Positions 48,843-58,105 of a DNA stretch of 64,000 nucleotides are shown piece by piece. Source of the DNA: Methylophaga sp. OBS1 (lineage in GTDB: Bacteria > Pseudomonadota > Gammaproteobacteria > Nitrosococcales > Methylophagaceae); contig NZ_JAPDMS010000003.1 of assembly GCF_026319365.1 (NCBI RefSeq), forward strand, positions 62,001 to 126,000. The letters are read 5' to 3'. A program made the position numbers and the translations under genes. The notes beneath the pieces are model-generated. The model saw only the letters and a list, made by a program, of their open reading frames with translations. It was not told the DNA's origin and searched no databases. The first letter of the stretch is position 1; the number at the start of each line of letters is the position of its first letter.

Positions 48843-49481
48843 ATGAAACCATTTGCTCTGTTGTTCGCCTTGCTGATGCCATTGTTGTTAACCGCCTGTG
48901 GCAATGATGAGTTTCAGGGCCGATATGTCGCCACCGATGGCATCACCAGCTATGAATTTCTGCCCGAAGGTAAGTTGATCATTCTCGACGGCGATAAGGT
49001 TATCAGCGCGCAATACGATTTCAATAGCAATGACCGTACCCTCAGCCTGGAATCGGAACAGGCACTGCGTAGCGACACGCTGACTGTCAACGACGAAGGC
49101 AACCTCCACTTTGACGACACGACCCTGGTTAAAAGTGTGGATTACCAGATGCTGGAAGATGCCACCTGGATTGGGCATGAAGGCCAAAACACCTTCGCCC
49201 TTACTTTCACCAAGACTGAAGCAGGTATGGAGACCTACTCAGAGCTTGTCACTTATTACGATGATGATATGACCTATGTCTATCAGACTGATGACAGCAT
49301 CACTCGCCTGGCCGGTGACAAACTGCTCCTCGACCGTACCCAGTATCGGGTGTCGGACGTCAGCGAAGACAGCATCACCCTGTCAATCGGCAGCAACAGT
49401 ATGCAGCTCAGAAAATATCCCAAAGGGACTGAAATCGAATTCCGCGAGGGCTACCAGTCCGAAGACGACATTCCCAAGTAA
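48843..49481 (+). CDS. Lipoprotein of unknown function
   Basis: A 212-residue protein starting at the ATG at 48843, with AAGGA about 12 bases upstream. The lipoprotein signal MKPFALLFALLMPLLLTAC ends in Cys19, and the +2 Gly and +3 Asn do not indicate inner-membrane retention. The mature part is rich in acidic and Thr residues with repeated short beta stretches (YEFLPEGKLIILDGDKVISAQYDFN) and looks all-beta. I recognise no named domain. A terminator follows. Confidence 0.7.
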   Translation: MKPFALLFALLMPLLLTACGNDEFQGRYVATDGITSYEFLPEGKLIILDGDKVISAQYDFNSNDRTLSLESEQALRSDTLTVNDEGNLHFDDTTLVKSVDYQMLEDATWIGHEGQNTFALTFTKTEAGMETYSELVTYYDDDMTYVYQTDDSITRLAGDKLLLDRTQYRVSDVSEDSITLSIGSNSMQLRKYPKGTEIEFREGYQSEDDIPK

Positions 49482-49495
49482 TAAATCATCAGGCA

Positions 49496-49528
49496 ATAAA
49501 AAAGGCGCTTCAAGCGCCTTTTTTATTG
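49496..49528. terminator. Bidirectional terminator between the lipoprotein gene and ppnP
   Basis: AATAAAAAAGGCGCT-TCA-AGCGCCTTTTTTATT is a perfect 15-bp stem with a 3-base loop and T-runs on both strands. Confidence 0.95.
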
Positions 49529-49542
49529 CTGAACAATCAGGT

Positions 49543-49857
49543 TCAGTCCAGATAAGTACAGCAGTAATCCACCAGCTCGGTGATTTTAATATCAAAGGAA
49601 GAGTTCGCCGGCACATTGAAAGACTCACCGCCCTTGATGTGATGCCACTCGGTGGTATCTTTAAGACGGTAACTCAGCTCACCAGCCATGATTTCCATCA
49701 ACTCCGCTTTCTCAGTGCCAAAGGTATAATCACCCTGCATCATGATGCCCAGCGTTTTATAGCTGCCATCTTCAAAAGTCACTTTGCGACTGGTGACCTT
49801 GCCATCAAAGTAGACATTAGCCTCACGGGTCACGGTTACATTGCTAAATTCAGACAT
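49543..49857 (-). CDS. ppnP: Pyrimidine/purine nucleoside phosphorylase PpnP (DUF1255)
   Basis: A 104-residue single-cupin protein. FSNVTVTREANVYFDGKVTSR at the start, LGIMMQGDYTFGTEKAELMEI and GGESFNVPANSSFDIK are diagnostic of PpnP (E. coli YaiE), which cleaves a wide range of nucleosides with phosphate. It is the last gene of ubiK-(unknown)-ppnP on the minus strand, 41 bases after the previous stop. Confidence 0.93.
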   Translation of the reverse strand: MSEFSNVTVTREANVYFDGKVTSRKVTFEDGSYKTLGIMMQGDYTFGTEKAELMEIMAGELSYRLKDTTEWHHIKGGESFNVPANSSFDIKITELVDYCCTYLD

Positions 49858-49898
49858 CGCTTTTTTCTCAGCTCAAATAAGCGCAGCACTATACGCCG

Positions 49899-50633
49899 CT
49901 ACTGCTGCCCTGTCATCCAGTCTTTCATCTCTCTAAAGCCTTTGGGCGGCTGGTATTCTCTGAGCGTCTCTGTCTTGGTTTCAGACCAGGTCGCGCCGTT
50001 GCTGTCGACATAATAAATGGTATCGCCGTCGCGCCTAATCGCGTAATGCAGATAATCATCCGATGCTTTGGGATTAGTAAAGACAAAGCCATTGACTATC
50101 TTCATTGGCACATCCTCGTCGAGCCCCTTCTGGAAGCTGCCATAGCCCGGATTCACTTCCCACCAGTGAAAATCATAGCGACTGGCCTGGTCTTTGTATT
50201 CCATCGCCCGCACTTCAAGGGTATTGCCTGTCTCAGTTTCTTCGTACCAGTAGCCATCCAGTTCCTCTGGCTTAATCTGCGGCGCCGGAATAAATTTGTA
50301 GCGATCCCGGTTCAGGCTCAGCACCGGTTTGTCCCAGTCAATCGTGGTAGTCATCGTTTTATTAAACTTGTTGCTACCCTTTGCTGGCGTCAGTGTCAGC
50401 GCATTTCCCTTAAGCTCGACGTTGTAGAGCTTTTCCAGGTTCAAATCACCCTTAGCGGAAAATGTCGCCAGATCACCATCAATCGCCAGCACACCGTGAC
50501 CAGATGTTTCAACCCAAAAACCATTGATTTGTTCAGCTTTTGCCTGTGACTGACCGGCTTCTGCCAAAGTGATATTACCGAGCGGCATCAAGGTCACAAT
50601 CGCTGCTGCCAGTAGCTTGAATCCTTTTTTCAT
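49899..50633 (-). CDS. Secreted protein of unknown function
   Basis: A 244-residue protein with a signal peptide (MKKGFKLLAAAIVTLMPLG to LAEAGQS). Two segments of similar design appear in the mature part: INGFWVETSGHGVLAIDGD near residue 37 and LDGYWYEETETGNTLEVRAM near residue 128. This suggests two related beta-sandwich units (an internal duplication), which I infer only from this spacing. No known domain is recognised. It lies 22 bases after ubiK and 41 before ppnP. Confidence 0.7.
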   Translation of the reverse strand: MKKGFKLLAAAIVTLMPLGNITLAEAGQSQAKAEQINGFWVETSGHGVLAIDGDLATFSAKGDLNLEKLYNVELKGNALTLTPAKGSNKFNKTMTTTIDWDKPVLSLNRDRYKFIPAPQIKPEELDGYWYEETETGNTLEVRAMEYKDQASRYDFHWWEVNPGYGSFQKGLDEDVPMKIVNGFVFTNPKASDDYLHYAIRRDGDTIYYVDSNGATWSETKTETLREYQPPKGFREMKDWMTGQQ

Positions 50634-50655
50634 AAAAACTCCCTGATATCTATGT

Positions 50656-50904
50656 TTATTGCTGTTTTTGCTGTTCCATCTCGGCCACGCGCTTTTCTAG
50701 TGCTTCCAGTTTTTCGCGGGTGCGATGTAAAACCTGTGTTTGCACGTCATATTCTTCGCGGGTCACCAAATCCAGCTTATTGAATGTCGCAGTCAGCGCA
50801 GAACGGATATTCTTCTCAGCATCAGCCTGCATCTGCACCAGACCGGGTGGCAAAGCATTGGTGATGCTATTGACGACTTCCTCAATTTTTTTGGTATCGA
50901 TCAT
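50656..50904 (-). CDS. ubiK: Ubiquinone biosynthesis accessory factor UbiK
   Basis: An 82-residue, highly helical protein of the BMFP/YqiC family. MIDTKKIEEVVNSITNALPPG is the amphipathic membrane-binding start, and the coiled-coil end includes TQVLHRTREKLEALEKRVAEM. UbiK works with UbiJ in the aerobic ubiquinone biosynthesis complex. AAAGGGAAAG precedes the ATG. Confidence 0.93.
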   Translation of the reverse strand: MIDTKKIEEVVNSITNALPPGLVQMQADAEKNIRSALTATFNKLDLVTREEYDVQTQVLHRTREKLEALEKRVAEMEQQKQQ

Positions 50905-51079
50905 TTTCTTTCCCTTTAATCATCATCAGTCTTCATTCTACGGTAATCATAGACAGACTCAATTTGTTATTTGCTGCAACAATCCCACTCCAAGCTCGGA
51001 ACACCAGTGAAAACTGTTTGTCATCAACAGGGAGCCTAGCTAGACTAAATGTAACTTTTTAATCACAACGGAATGAATC

Positions 51080-51484
51080 ATGAGCACAGCGACTATCTGG
51101 ACCATTTTTGCACTTGGCGTGATTTTCGCCGCCCTGATCGGCTTTGCTATCGGTCGCCGGCAAGCACCGGGCGGCTCAGCCCAACTCAAAGACCTGCAGG
51201 AAGAACACAACGAACAACTGGCGCAAAAACAACTGGAGCTGGAAGCCTACCAGCAGGAAGTGCACGAGCATTACCACAAGACCGCCAGCCTGTTTAAAGA
51301 GATGGCCGGCTCTTACAAAGAACTGTTTGACCACCTCTCAACCGGTTCCGACAAACTCGGCGACTTCTCCGATCAGCGCATTCTGCCGGAACGTGCGGGT
51401 GCGCTGTTGGATGGCCCGGATCTGCAGCCTAGAAGTGATTTTATGAATCCCAAGGATAAGGATGAGGATTCATTAACGCGCTGA
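51080..51484 (+). CDS. zapG: YhcB/ZapG (DUF1043) inner-membrane protein
   Basis: A 134-residue protein with one N-terminal helix (residues 4-24, ending in the GRRQ boundary), a long coiled coil and the conserved YHKTASLFKEMAGSYKELFDHL near residue 70. The family (E. coli YhcB) interacts with the divisome and cell-elongation machinery. It is divergent from ubiK and has no clear terminator. Confidence 0.88.
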   Translation: MSTATIWTIFALGVIFAALIGFAIGRRQAPGGSAQLKDLQEEHNEQLAQKQLELEAYQQEVHEHYHKTASLFKEMAGSYKELFDHLSTGSDKLGDFSDQRILPERAGALLDGPDLQPRSDFMNPKDKDEDSLTR

Positions 51485-51531
51485 GCGTTATTTAAAAACT
51501 AATTTCCTCCAATATAAAACAAGGATGTTTT

Positions 51532-51867
51532 ATGAAAAAAAGACACTGGATTGTTTTTACTTTATCAATTCTTCCCGCCTGCGCCACAACAAGCCAAGCT
51601 GTACACTTTGAAGGTCAAAGCCTGGCCAATCAGGAACTCAAGTCGGACACCATGGAGTGGGTGTCTATCTATACCCAAGCGCAAGGTTGTAAATCTATTT
51701 ATCAAGTGGACACCATGGTCATAACTATGCCAAAAGGTGAACTGCTTTCTCAGCAATATGAAGAACGCTGGGTCGCACATGGCTGCAACAAACAGTTTCC
51801 ATACACTATCGGCTACAGAGGAGACGGCGTCGGCGGGACTTATATTTCTGTCAAAAAGGCAGAGTAA
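51532..51867 (+). CDS. Small putative lipoprotein, unknown function
   Basis: A 111-residue protein with a basic start and hydrophobic helix ending in ILPAC (Cys17). The Pro at -2 is unusual for a lipobox, so a plain secreted form is possible. Two more cysteines (QGCKS, HGCNK) may form a disulfide in the periplasm. AAGGATG precedes the ATG. I recognise no family. It begins the AT-richer accessory stretch next to the two-partner secretion locus. Confidence 0.6.
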   Translation: MKKRHWIVFTLSILPACATTSQAVHFEGQSLANQELKSDTMEWVSIYTQAQGCKSIYQVDTMVITMPKGELLSQQYEERWVAHGCNKQFPYTIGYRGDGVGGTYISVKKAE

Positions 51868-51938
51868 TTTATTTTTGTGAGTAGGCTGATAGGGTGTCGT
51901 TTTTGTTGAAGCTACTTGAATCAACGGCCTGAGTGCTT

Positions 51939-52307
51939 TTAAAACTTGTCAATCAACAGTATCCACTCTTCGCTGACACTATAGCCTTTAGCTAGCATGC
52001 ATCTCTGCCACTGCGCTCTGAGACGTTTTTCCGTGATGATTTTTTCTTCTCCCAGACGCTCCATTGTTTGGTAATCATTCTGACTAAAGACAGGGTAGCC
52101 ATCAGGATTGTCTTGCAAGCTTGTAGAGATAGCACCGCAATCTTCAGAGTCACGTCTTCTCTCGATATAGTCAACGCCTTCTTTTTGCCAATATTCCAAA
52201 TAAGGTTTAGGTGGTGTCGTGTAAGGATTTCCAGTCATCCAGTGCCCTCCGATTCCGCAGCCACTGATGAACACCAACATTATCAGGTATATAAATATTT
52301 TAATCAT
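51939..52307 (-). CDS. Small lipoprotein translationally coupled to the TpsA exoprotein
   Basis: A 122-residue lipoprotein. The signal MIKIFIYLIMLVFISGC has a clean lipobox with Cys17. The mature part has EYWQKEGVDYIERRRDSEDCG and QWQRCMLAKGY, with two further cysteines probably forming a disulfide. I recall similar small lipoproteins beside secreted haemagglutinin-like genes in other proteobacteria but cannot check this here. Its ATG overlaps the tpsA stop (ATGA), so its amount is tied to that of the exoprotein. Possible roles are exoprotein assembly or anchoring, or protection against it. None is shown. Confidence 0.75.
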   Translation of the reverse strand: MIKIFIYLIMLVFISGCGIGGHWMTGNPYTTPPKPYLEYWQKEGVDYIERRRDSEDCGAISTSLQDNPDGYPVFSQNDYQTMERLGEEKIITEKRLRAQWQRCMLAKGYSVSEEWILLIDKF

Positions 52308-55300
52308 TTAGCATGCTTCAGTAACATAGATACCCCGTTCCAGACCTCTGGTGGCAATAACTCAGCCATAGCAAAGGGAGTTGAAGGTGCTATGGCCATG
52401 ACACTCCACGCTTCTTGCATCAACTTCTTACTTTTGTTTCGATTCTGTCTAGCGTTACCCTCATCATCATATAGAGCACTAAACTGACCACCAATCATGT
52501 CATGGGTGCCACTAAAAGCCTCAACGAGCTTATCTTGCCAACTCCCTGGCTCATATGGCATTCCAAATAATTCACCCTTTCCACCTTGCAAGCCCCCTGT
52601 TAAACCAATTAATTTTCTACCCTCGTCAGTTTCTAAAAAAGCTGTCAAGTCCTCCTTAAAAACCACTTGCTGTTTACTGTTGCGATATAGTGTTCCATCC
52701 TCTTTTGTTACACATCTTTGATAATTTGTTCCACATAATTTATCAATATCAAACCTAGTTCCACCCAACTTAAATGAATCGCCTCTAACACCCTCACTCG
52801 TGCCGGAATCATTTGAAAGTGTGACTTCACCATCTGTTACACCACCAAACTCTCTCGACTGTGCAATCATGATCTTTCTCATTTCACTTGCTGCTACCGA
52901 TAAGCTCTCTTTAGTTACAGCTGACCCTCCATTTCCTGATAGAGCACCTATCAAAATATTCATAACTCTCTCTTGAAGGAGTAAATCATCAAGTTGTTTC
53001 TTAACTGCTGCTTTTTCAGTTTCAGTTTGAACACTCGCGAGTTCTTCTAGCAAATTTCCTCGCCTAGTTCGAACATAGTCTCCCACCACTTTGTATGCTT
53101 GCTGACCAAATGCTTGGGTAATTTCAACCTGAGCGTTAATCTCGTCAGCAACAGCTTTTGCGTCAAAAATGGAATCAATTGAATTTGCAGTGTTAACCCC
53201 AGATGAAGTGACTACTTGTCCTGCATCATTAACATAGACATCCCGATTGATTGCAACAGTATCTGACTCATCAGGCTTCCCAGTGAGGTCTTTTGTAGCG
53301 TTGTTATCTCTAACTTTCAAAACTCCTTCGCTAATTGAGTTTGTTGTCACACTATTGATTTTGTCGTTGTCCTGGCCTATTCCTGCGCCACTCAATTGCG
53401 GCTCGCCACTCTGGGTGCCCATCGCTATAGTCATGGCTTTTGCCTCAGCATCATATTCGGCTTTGTTTTTAAGATCTAACAATGTCAGAGTCCCAGTCTC
53501 AAAGCTGTTATTTTCTTGCTGGATTGCTTCTTCAGTACTGGCTATCACGGCTCCAGTCAGACTAGTGTTTCCCTCTACCTCGACTTGAAAGCCTTTATCA
53601 CCTGCTTTTATTCCACTTTGCTCTATAACACTCACATAATCTGATTCGATATCACTGGTGCCGAAATTTAAACTTCCTCCCATCCTCCCTGCACCCATGG
53701 AGATACTAACGCCGATGTTTTTTTGTTCACTTTGATACTGACTCGTGTCCTGCAAGCTCTGAATGGTCAGATCATCTCCTACATTAGCAGTAACTTGATC
53801 ACCGCTAACTATCGCACCTTTAAGCACCGTGTCAGCACCTGATTCCAGAGCGACTTTTTCTCCGGCACTAACTGTGGTTTCTGTCCAGCTTCGATCCTGG
53901 CCATTTTCTTCTCCTTCGCCTTTGGACATTCCGGCGGTGAAAAGCAGACCATCCGTGCCGATACTGAAACCTATGCTGCCACTGCTGGAGTCGTTTTCAG
54001 ATCGCAGTGTTCTGGTATTCTTGGCGGCGAGAAGCTTCACATCACCATCTGCCTCTAAACTTACAGAATCAGCGGCCTGAATCTCACTACCTTTGACTGT
54101 AAGATCTGAATTGTCACCCTCCCCAACAGCTGAAATAGTGATATCACCTCCCGCAGCCAGCTTACTGCTGTGAGCCTGTTTAATGGTCTCTTTGCGTTGA
54201 CTGCTACTCTCACTTGAACCGATACTGATAGCCAGATTGATACCGCCCACATTGTCGGCCGCGTTAGCGTCACGACTACTGGGCTTGCCATTCGCATCCA
54301 GTGTCGGGATCTGGTTTGGTTTGCCATTAATTGTGGTGCCCTGACCTTCCAGTACCTTGTTATAGGCATTGTTTGCATTGAGTCCAATCGTAGCCGCTGC
54401 CAACGCTTTCATTCTGGGGTCGCTGGTTTCTCTGGCAGCTTCCACCATCTGGTCAGCCGCCTGAACCGCGCTGATGACCGGGTTGGTAATGGAGATACTC
54501 AAGCCGCTTTGACTGAATTCCGTGTTGTGTTCTCGATTCAGAATTTCAGTGCCTGATTCAATATCAACTTTTGCTGCAGTGATATTGATATCGCCCTGCA
54601 CGGCTATCAGATCGCTGGCCCTTTGGACATAGTTCTGCCCTGCTGAGAGTGTGACATCGCCTTCCAGGCTACCCAGTTCACTGCTCATCTGCCGAGTCTG
54701 CCTGGCAATATCAGTCACATCGAGTTGTTGTGAGCCAATGGTAAAGCCTATCCCGCCACTACTCAGCAAACCGGATTCTTCCTCATTGACGTATTGCTCG
54801 TGTTCATAACGCTCTTCGGCAGCAGTGACATTAATATTATTTGCTGCCTCAAAAGAAAGTGCTTTATCCGCCACGAGCTGACTGCCGGTGATATTGATGT
54901 CGGATTGAGACTCAATTTGGATCGATTGACCACTCACTACCGAGGCGACGGCGGTGGATTCATTGAATATATCTCGCTGATCTTTGGATTTTGAACTGAA
55001 GGTGCCATCGCGCTCGGTATGCGTGGCGATATCTGACAAATAACTCGCGGTGGCATTTTTGATTTCAACCTGCTCCGCTTTGATTCCAATTTCGCCTTCC
55101 TGGCTGTTGATATTTGCACCGCTGAGCTCAAGCTGATTGCCTGCTGTTAGACTGATATCGCCATTTGTTGAGATACGTGTGCCGATATCTCTGCGCTCGC
55201 TGTGTTTATTAAAGTCCTTCGCATTCAGAATGCTGTTGTTAGTTTCGCTGGTTTTGACCGTGCCCAGCTCCAAATCATTTGCTGCAGTCAGAGTGACTTT

Positions 55301-58087
55301 CCCGTCTTCGCCTGTATGCCGGATGTCGGCAGCGGCAATGTTCATATTGCGTCCCGCAGTTACATTCAACTCAGCGCCTTCACCGCTCACATAAAGGCCC
55401 GCCACCCGTTTGATATTACTGCGACTGAAGTGGCTCTTACCTTCTCTACTCGATGTTTCAGATGTGATGCTGGCGATATTAATATTCTCCTCTACAGTAA
55501 CGTTGAGAGCGTCGTCTGCCTGGATTTTACCGCCCGCAATCGCCACATTTCTGGCGTTGACCTCGACTCCTGCAGCCTGGATATGGCCACCATGCTGTAC
55601 AAAGTCACTGTTAAGATTAACAACGTCACGACCTGCGATACTGCCGGTGTTGATAATGTCATCAGTGGTTTGAATATCCACCTGCTTACCTGCAAGCAGG
55701 CCCGTTTCAGGCTGGAAATCTTCAGGCCGGGCTTTGACATAGACTTTGGGAACCAGTGCTGACACGGTTTCACCACTCGCGAGTTTCACTTGCTGCTGTT
55801 CCAACCAGACAATATCGCTGGTCAGCATTGCCATCTGCTCTGCACTGAGCGAAACACCGGGCGTGAGCTCATGCGCCTCTGCAAAACTGACACCAGCATC
55901 CATCAACGCCATAAACTGGGCTTCATCATTTTCAAAACCGGATAAAAAGCGCTGCCCTGTGAGCTGTGCAATCTGTTCGTTCACAAGACGCTGCTCGACA
56001 AAACCATCTCCCAGTCTTTTCATGGTGAGGCTCGGATCCATCGCCAGCTTTTGCAGCATATAATCCGAGCCTAGCCAGTCTCTGTAGTCAGTAAAACGTG
56101 GATCGGTCTCGATATAAAAATGATCACTGGCGTTGGCTGGCTGCTGGAACCAGCTTGCAGATAACACCGGAATATCACCGCTGCTGTATAGGGTTTGCTG
56201 GCCGCTGGTGTCAGATTGGGATTCAACCTGCGTAGTGGCCAGGTTGAACTCTGTCACTTTCGCTGCCGGACTGTAAGCGGTCCAGGGATAGAAATCGAGT
56301 TCTTCATCATTACCTTCCCAGTCGCGAAACTGGCGTCTGCCCCGGTAACTGATGCGCTGCTGACCGACTGTGGTCTGATTGTTCAGGCTGCCACCAGTCA
56401 CAGTTAAATTGCCGCCCGCCAGTATCTGGCTGTCTTCATTAAGAACATTACCATGAATGCTTAAATCGCCACCCGCGATAAGTTTGGCTGGTTTTGAAGA
56501 AATCAGATGCGTGCTTTCGGTAGTCGCGTAGTAATCGTAGTAAGTGTAATCTTCGAAATAGCGCGTGACTCTCCCTTGCGCATTCACATATGGCTGCCGC
56601 TCAACATAGTGATTATGAATTTTGGGAAAGCGGCTGACATCGTATTTTCTGGACCAGCCTTCCGGCTGTACTTCTATGATTCGTTTAACGCTGTCCTCTT
56701 GCCATTCCGTGATGACTTCTGCATTCAGATTTTGTAAGTCCAGTACAGCTAAATTGAGATTTCTCCCAGCCTCAATCAGGCCACCGGTATTGGTGAGTCG
56801 GGCCATATCTGCAGTTGGGTTTTCCTCATCTCCAAGATCACCGGCAATTGTCATATCTCCAGCACTGTAGATGACGGCCGCTTCGTCATTAGTCAAATTC
56901 TGTGCCGCCACTGCCATCGATTGCCGGGCTGCGATAGTTGGGGCCTCTAGCAATCCCTGGTCTGATAATTCTGACTGGTTATGAATATCCATGGCCTCAA
57001 GAACCATATCATCAGCATAAATGGCGCCCGTCGCTTTATTGTTGATACTGGCCGCTTTGATCAACGACTGTTGTCCATCGATCACGCCCTGATTAACGAG
57101 TTCGGCCTCAGCCGAGATAGCTAAATTATTCGCAGTGAGGGTAGCTCCGGACTGATGATTGAAACTGGCTACATTCGCTTCAAACTGTTCAGCTTCGACC
57201 ACACTGTCCTGCTCGAAACTGAGATGACCTTGCGAATTCAGTGTCAGCGTCTGGGCTTGCATATCGCCTGCATGTCTGACGCCCACCCCATTCTCGGTTC
57301 CAATAAGGTGAATCGTGTCAGCATACATACCGCCCAGCTCAGCGATATCGATGCTAAGCGTGGGAGTTTGAGTTTTTTGTTCACTGTTAATCACCTGGTT
57401 GCTGCGACTAACCTGATTCAGCCCACTGGTGAAGTTGAGCTGATTAGCCCAGATATCAGCATTGATTTCGACGGTTCTGGCAATGATGTCGGAATAGGCT
57501 GTATCTCGGTCATCCATGCCTACACCGGAAATTGATATGTGCCCTTGATTGACGTCGAACCCGCTGAGATTGCCATTGTTAAATAACGGGTTACCGGTAG
57601 TTAAAGTGGAGCGATGCGCATTTATAAAACCACAGCCATCACAGCTGATTCCTGCTGGATTGGCCACGACCACCTGTGCCCGACTACCCGCTATTTCCAT
57701 CGGGCCATGCAATAAGCTCGGGTTTTGTGAGTTCACTTCGTTAAGAATAATTTTGGCGGTTCCGCCTGCAAGCAGACTGTTGCCTTGTACCCACCCTCCC
57801 AGTTGCGTTTGTGTATGCTGGGCACTGTTATTGAGGATGACGCCGTCTTTATCAACATCAAACTGACGGTATTGATTACGAGAAACGCCCGCAGAATTAG
57901 GCGTTTGAATGTTCACCTGTGTGACACCATTCGCCGTCTCGGTAATGATGGGTTGTTGATGCTGGGGCGCTGCACCATCAGCCACTATGTCTGCTGCCAG
58001 GCTGTTCATTGAGGTGGCACTGATGAGCCCTGACACGTAGACGACACTTAACCGTCGTAGAAAATATTTCGCCTTTCGATCATCCAT
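52304..58087 (-). CDS. Two-partner secretion exoprotein TpsA (filamentous haemagglutinin/CdiA-like)
   Basis: A 1,927-residue secreted protein starting at the ATG at 58087 (AGGAAATCGATT upstream). A signal peptide ends near NSLAAD. The N-terminal TPS secretion domain (about residues 45-250) has QTQLGGWVQGNSLL, AKIILNEVNSQNPSLLHG and NPAGISCDGCGFINA, the hallmark of FhaB-type haemagglutination activity domains. A long beta-helix of repeats follows (many units of the type GNTSLTGAVI or AGQNYVQRASDL). No VENN motif and no toxin domain I recognise. The C-terminal part ends with SGTHDMIGGQFSALYDDEGN and LLPPEVWNGVSMLL. Adhesion, autoaggregation or contact-dependent interaction are the known family roles. 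Confidence 0.92.
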   Translation of the reverse strand: MDDRKAKYFLRRLSVVYVSGLISATSMNSLAADIVADGAAPQHQQPIITETANGVTQVNIQTPNSAGVSRNQYRQFDVDKDGVILNNSAQHTQTQLGGWVQGNSLLAGGTAKIILNEVNSQNPSLLHGPMEIAGSRAQVVVANPAGISCDGCGFINAHRSTLTTGNPLFNNGNLSGFDVNQGHISISGVGMDDRDTAYSDIIARTVEINADIWANQLNFTSGLNQVSRSNQVINSEQKTQTPTLSIDIAELGGMYADTIHLIGTENGVGVRHAGDMQAQTLTLNSQGHLSFEQDSVVEAEQFEANVASFNHQSGATLTANNLAISAEAELVNQGVIDGQQSLIKAASINNKATGAIYADDMVLEAMDIHNQSELSDQGLLEAPTIAARQSMAVAAQNLTNDEAAVIYSAGDMTIAGDLGDEENPTADMARLTNTGGLIEAGRNLNLAVLDLQNLNAEVITEWQEDSVKRIIEVQPEGWSRKYDVSRFPKIHNHYVERQPYVNAQGRVTRYFEDYTYYDYYATTESTHLISSKPAKLIAGGDLSIHGNVLNEDSQILAGGNLTVTGGSLNNQTTVGQQRISYRGRRQFRDWEGNDEELDFYPWTAYSPAAKVTEFNLATTQVESQSDTSGQQTLYSSGDIPVLSASWFQQPANASDHFYIETDPRFTDYRDWLGSDYMLQKLAMDPSLTMKRLGDGFVEQRLVNEQIAQLTGQRFLSGFENDEAQFMALMDAGVSFAEAHELTPGVSLSAEQMAMLTSDIVWLEQQQVKLASGETVSALVPKVYVKARPEDFQPETGLLAGKQVDIQTTDDIINTGSIAGRDVVNLNSDFVQHGGHIQAAGVEVNARNVAIAGGKIQADDALNVTVEENINIASITSETSSREGKSHFSRSNIKRVAGLYVSGEGAELNVTAGRNMNIAAADIRHTGEDGKVTLTAANDLELGTVKTSETNNSILNAKDFNKHSERRDIGTRISTNGDISLTAGNQLELSGANINSQEGEIGIKAEQVEIKNATASYLSDIATHTERDGTFSSKSKDQRDIFNESTAVASVVSGQSIQIESQSDINITGSQLVADKALSFEAANNINVTAAEERYEHEQYVNEEESGLLSSGGIGFTIGSQQLDVTDIARQTRQMSSELGSLEGDVTLSAGQNYVQRASDLIAVQGDINITAAKVDIESGTEILNREHNTEFSQSGLSISITNPVISAVQAADQMVEAARETSDPRMKALAAATIGLNANNAYNKVLEGQGTTINGKPNQIPTLDANGKPSSRDANAADNVGGINLAISIGSSESSSQRKETIKQAHSSKLAAGGDITISAVGEGDNSDLTVKGSEIQAADSVSLEADGDVKLLAAKNTRTLRSENDSSSGSIGFSIGTDGLLFTAGMSKGEGEENGQDRSWTETTVSAGEKVALESGADTVLKGAIVSGDQVTANVGDDLTIQSLQDTSQYQSEQKNIGVSISMGAGRMGGSLNFGTSDIESDYVSVIEQSGIKAGDKGFQVEVEGNTSLTGAVIASTEEAIQQENNSFETGTLTLLDLKNKAEYDAEAKAMTIAMGTQSGEPQLSGAGIGQDNDKINSVTTNSISEGVLKVRDNNATKDLTGKPDESDTVAINRDVYVNDAGQVVTSSGVNTANSIDSIFDAKAVADEINAQVEITQAFGQQAYKVVGDYVRTRRGNLLEELASVQTETEKAAVKKQLDDLLLQERVMNILIGALSGNGGSAVTKESLSVAASEMRKIMIAQSREFGGVTDGEVTLSNDSGTSEGVRGDSFKLGGTRFDIDKLCGTNYQRCVTKEDGTLYRNSKQQVVFKEDLTAFLETDEGRKLIGLTGGLQGGKGELFGMPYEPGSWQDKLVEAFSGTHDMIGGQFSALYDDEGNARQNRNKSKKLMQEAWSVMAIAPSTPFAMAELLPPEVWNGVSMLLKHAK

Positions 58088-58105
58088 AATCGATTTCCTA
58101 TTTTC

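Noticed and set aside
52304..53400. Classical CdiA toxin with VENN-delimited CT domain
   Set aside because: No VENN motif and no toxin domain I recognise; only the position and composition suggest a variable module, so it is reported as a question.
53247..57866. Several plus-strand frames of 60-190 codons opposite tpsA
   Set aside because: They are antisense shadows of the beta-helix repeats, low in complexity and without ribosome binding sites.
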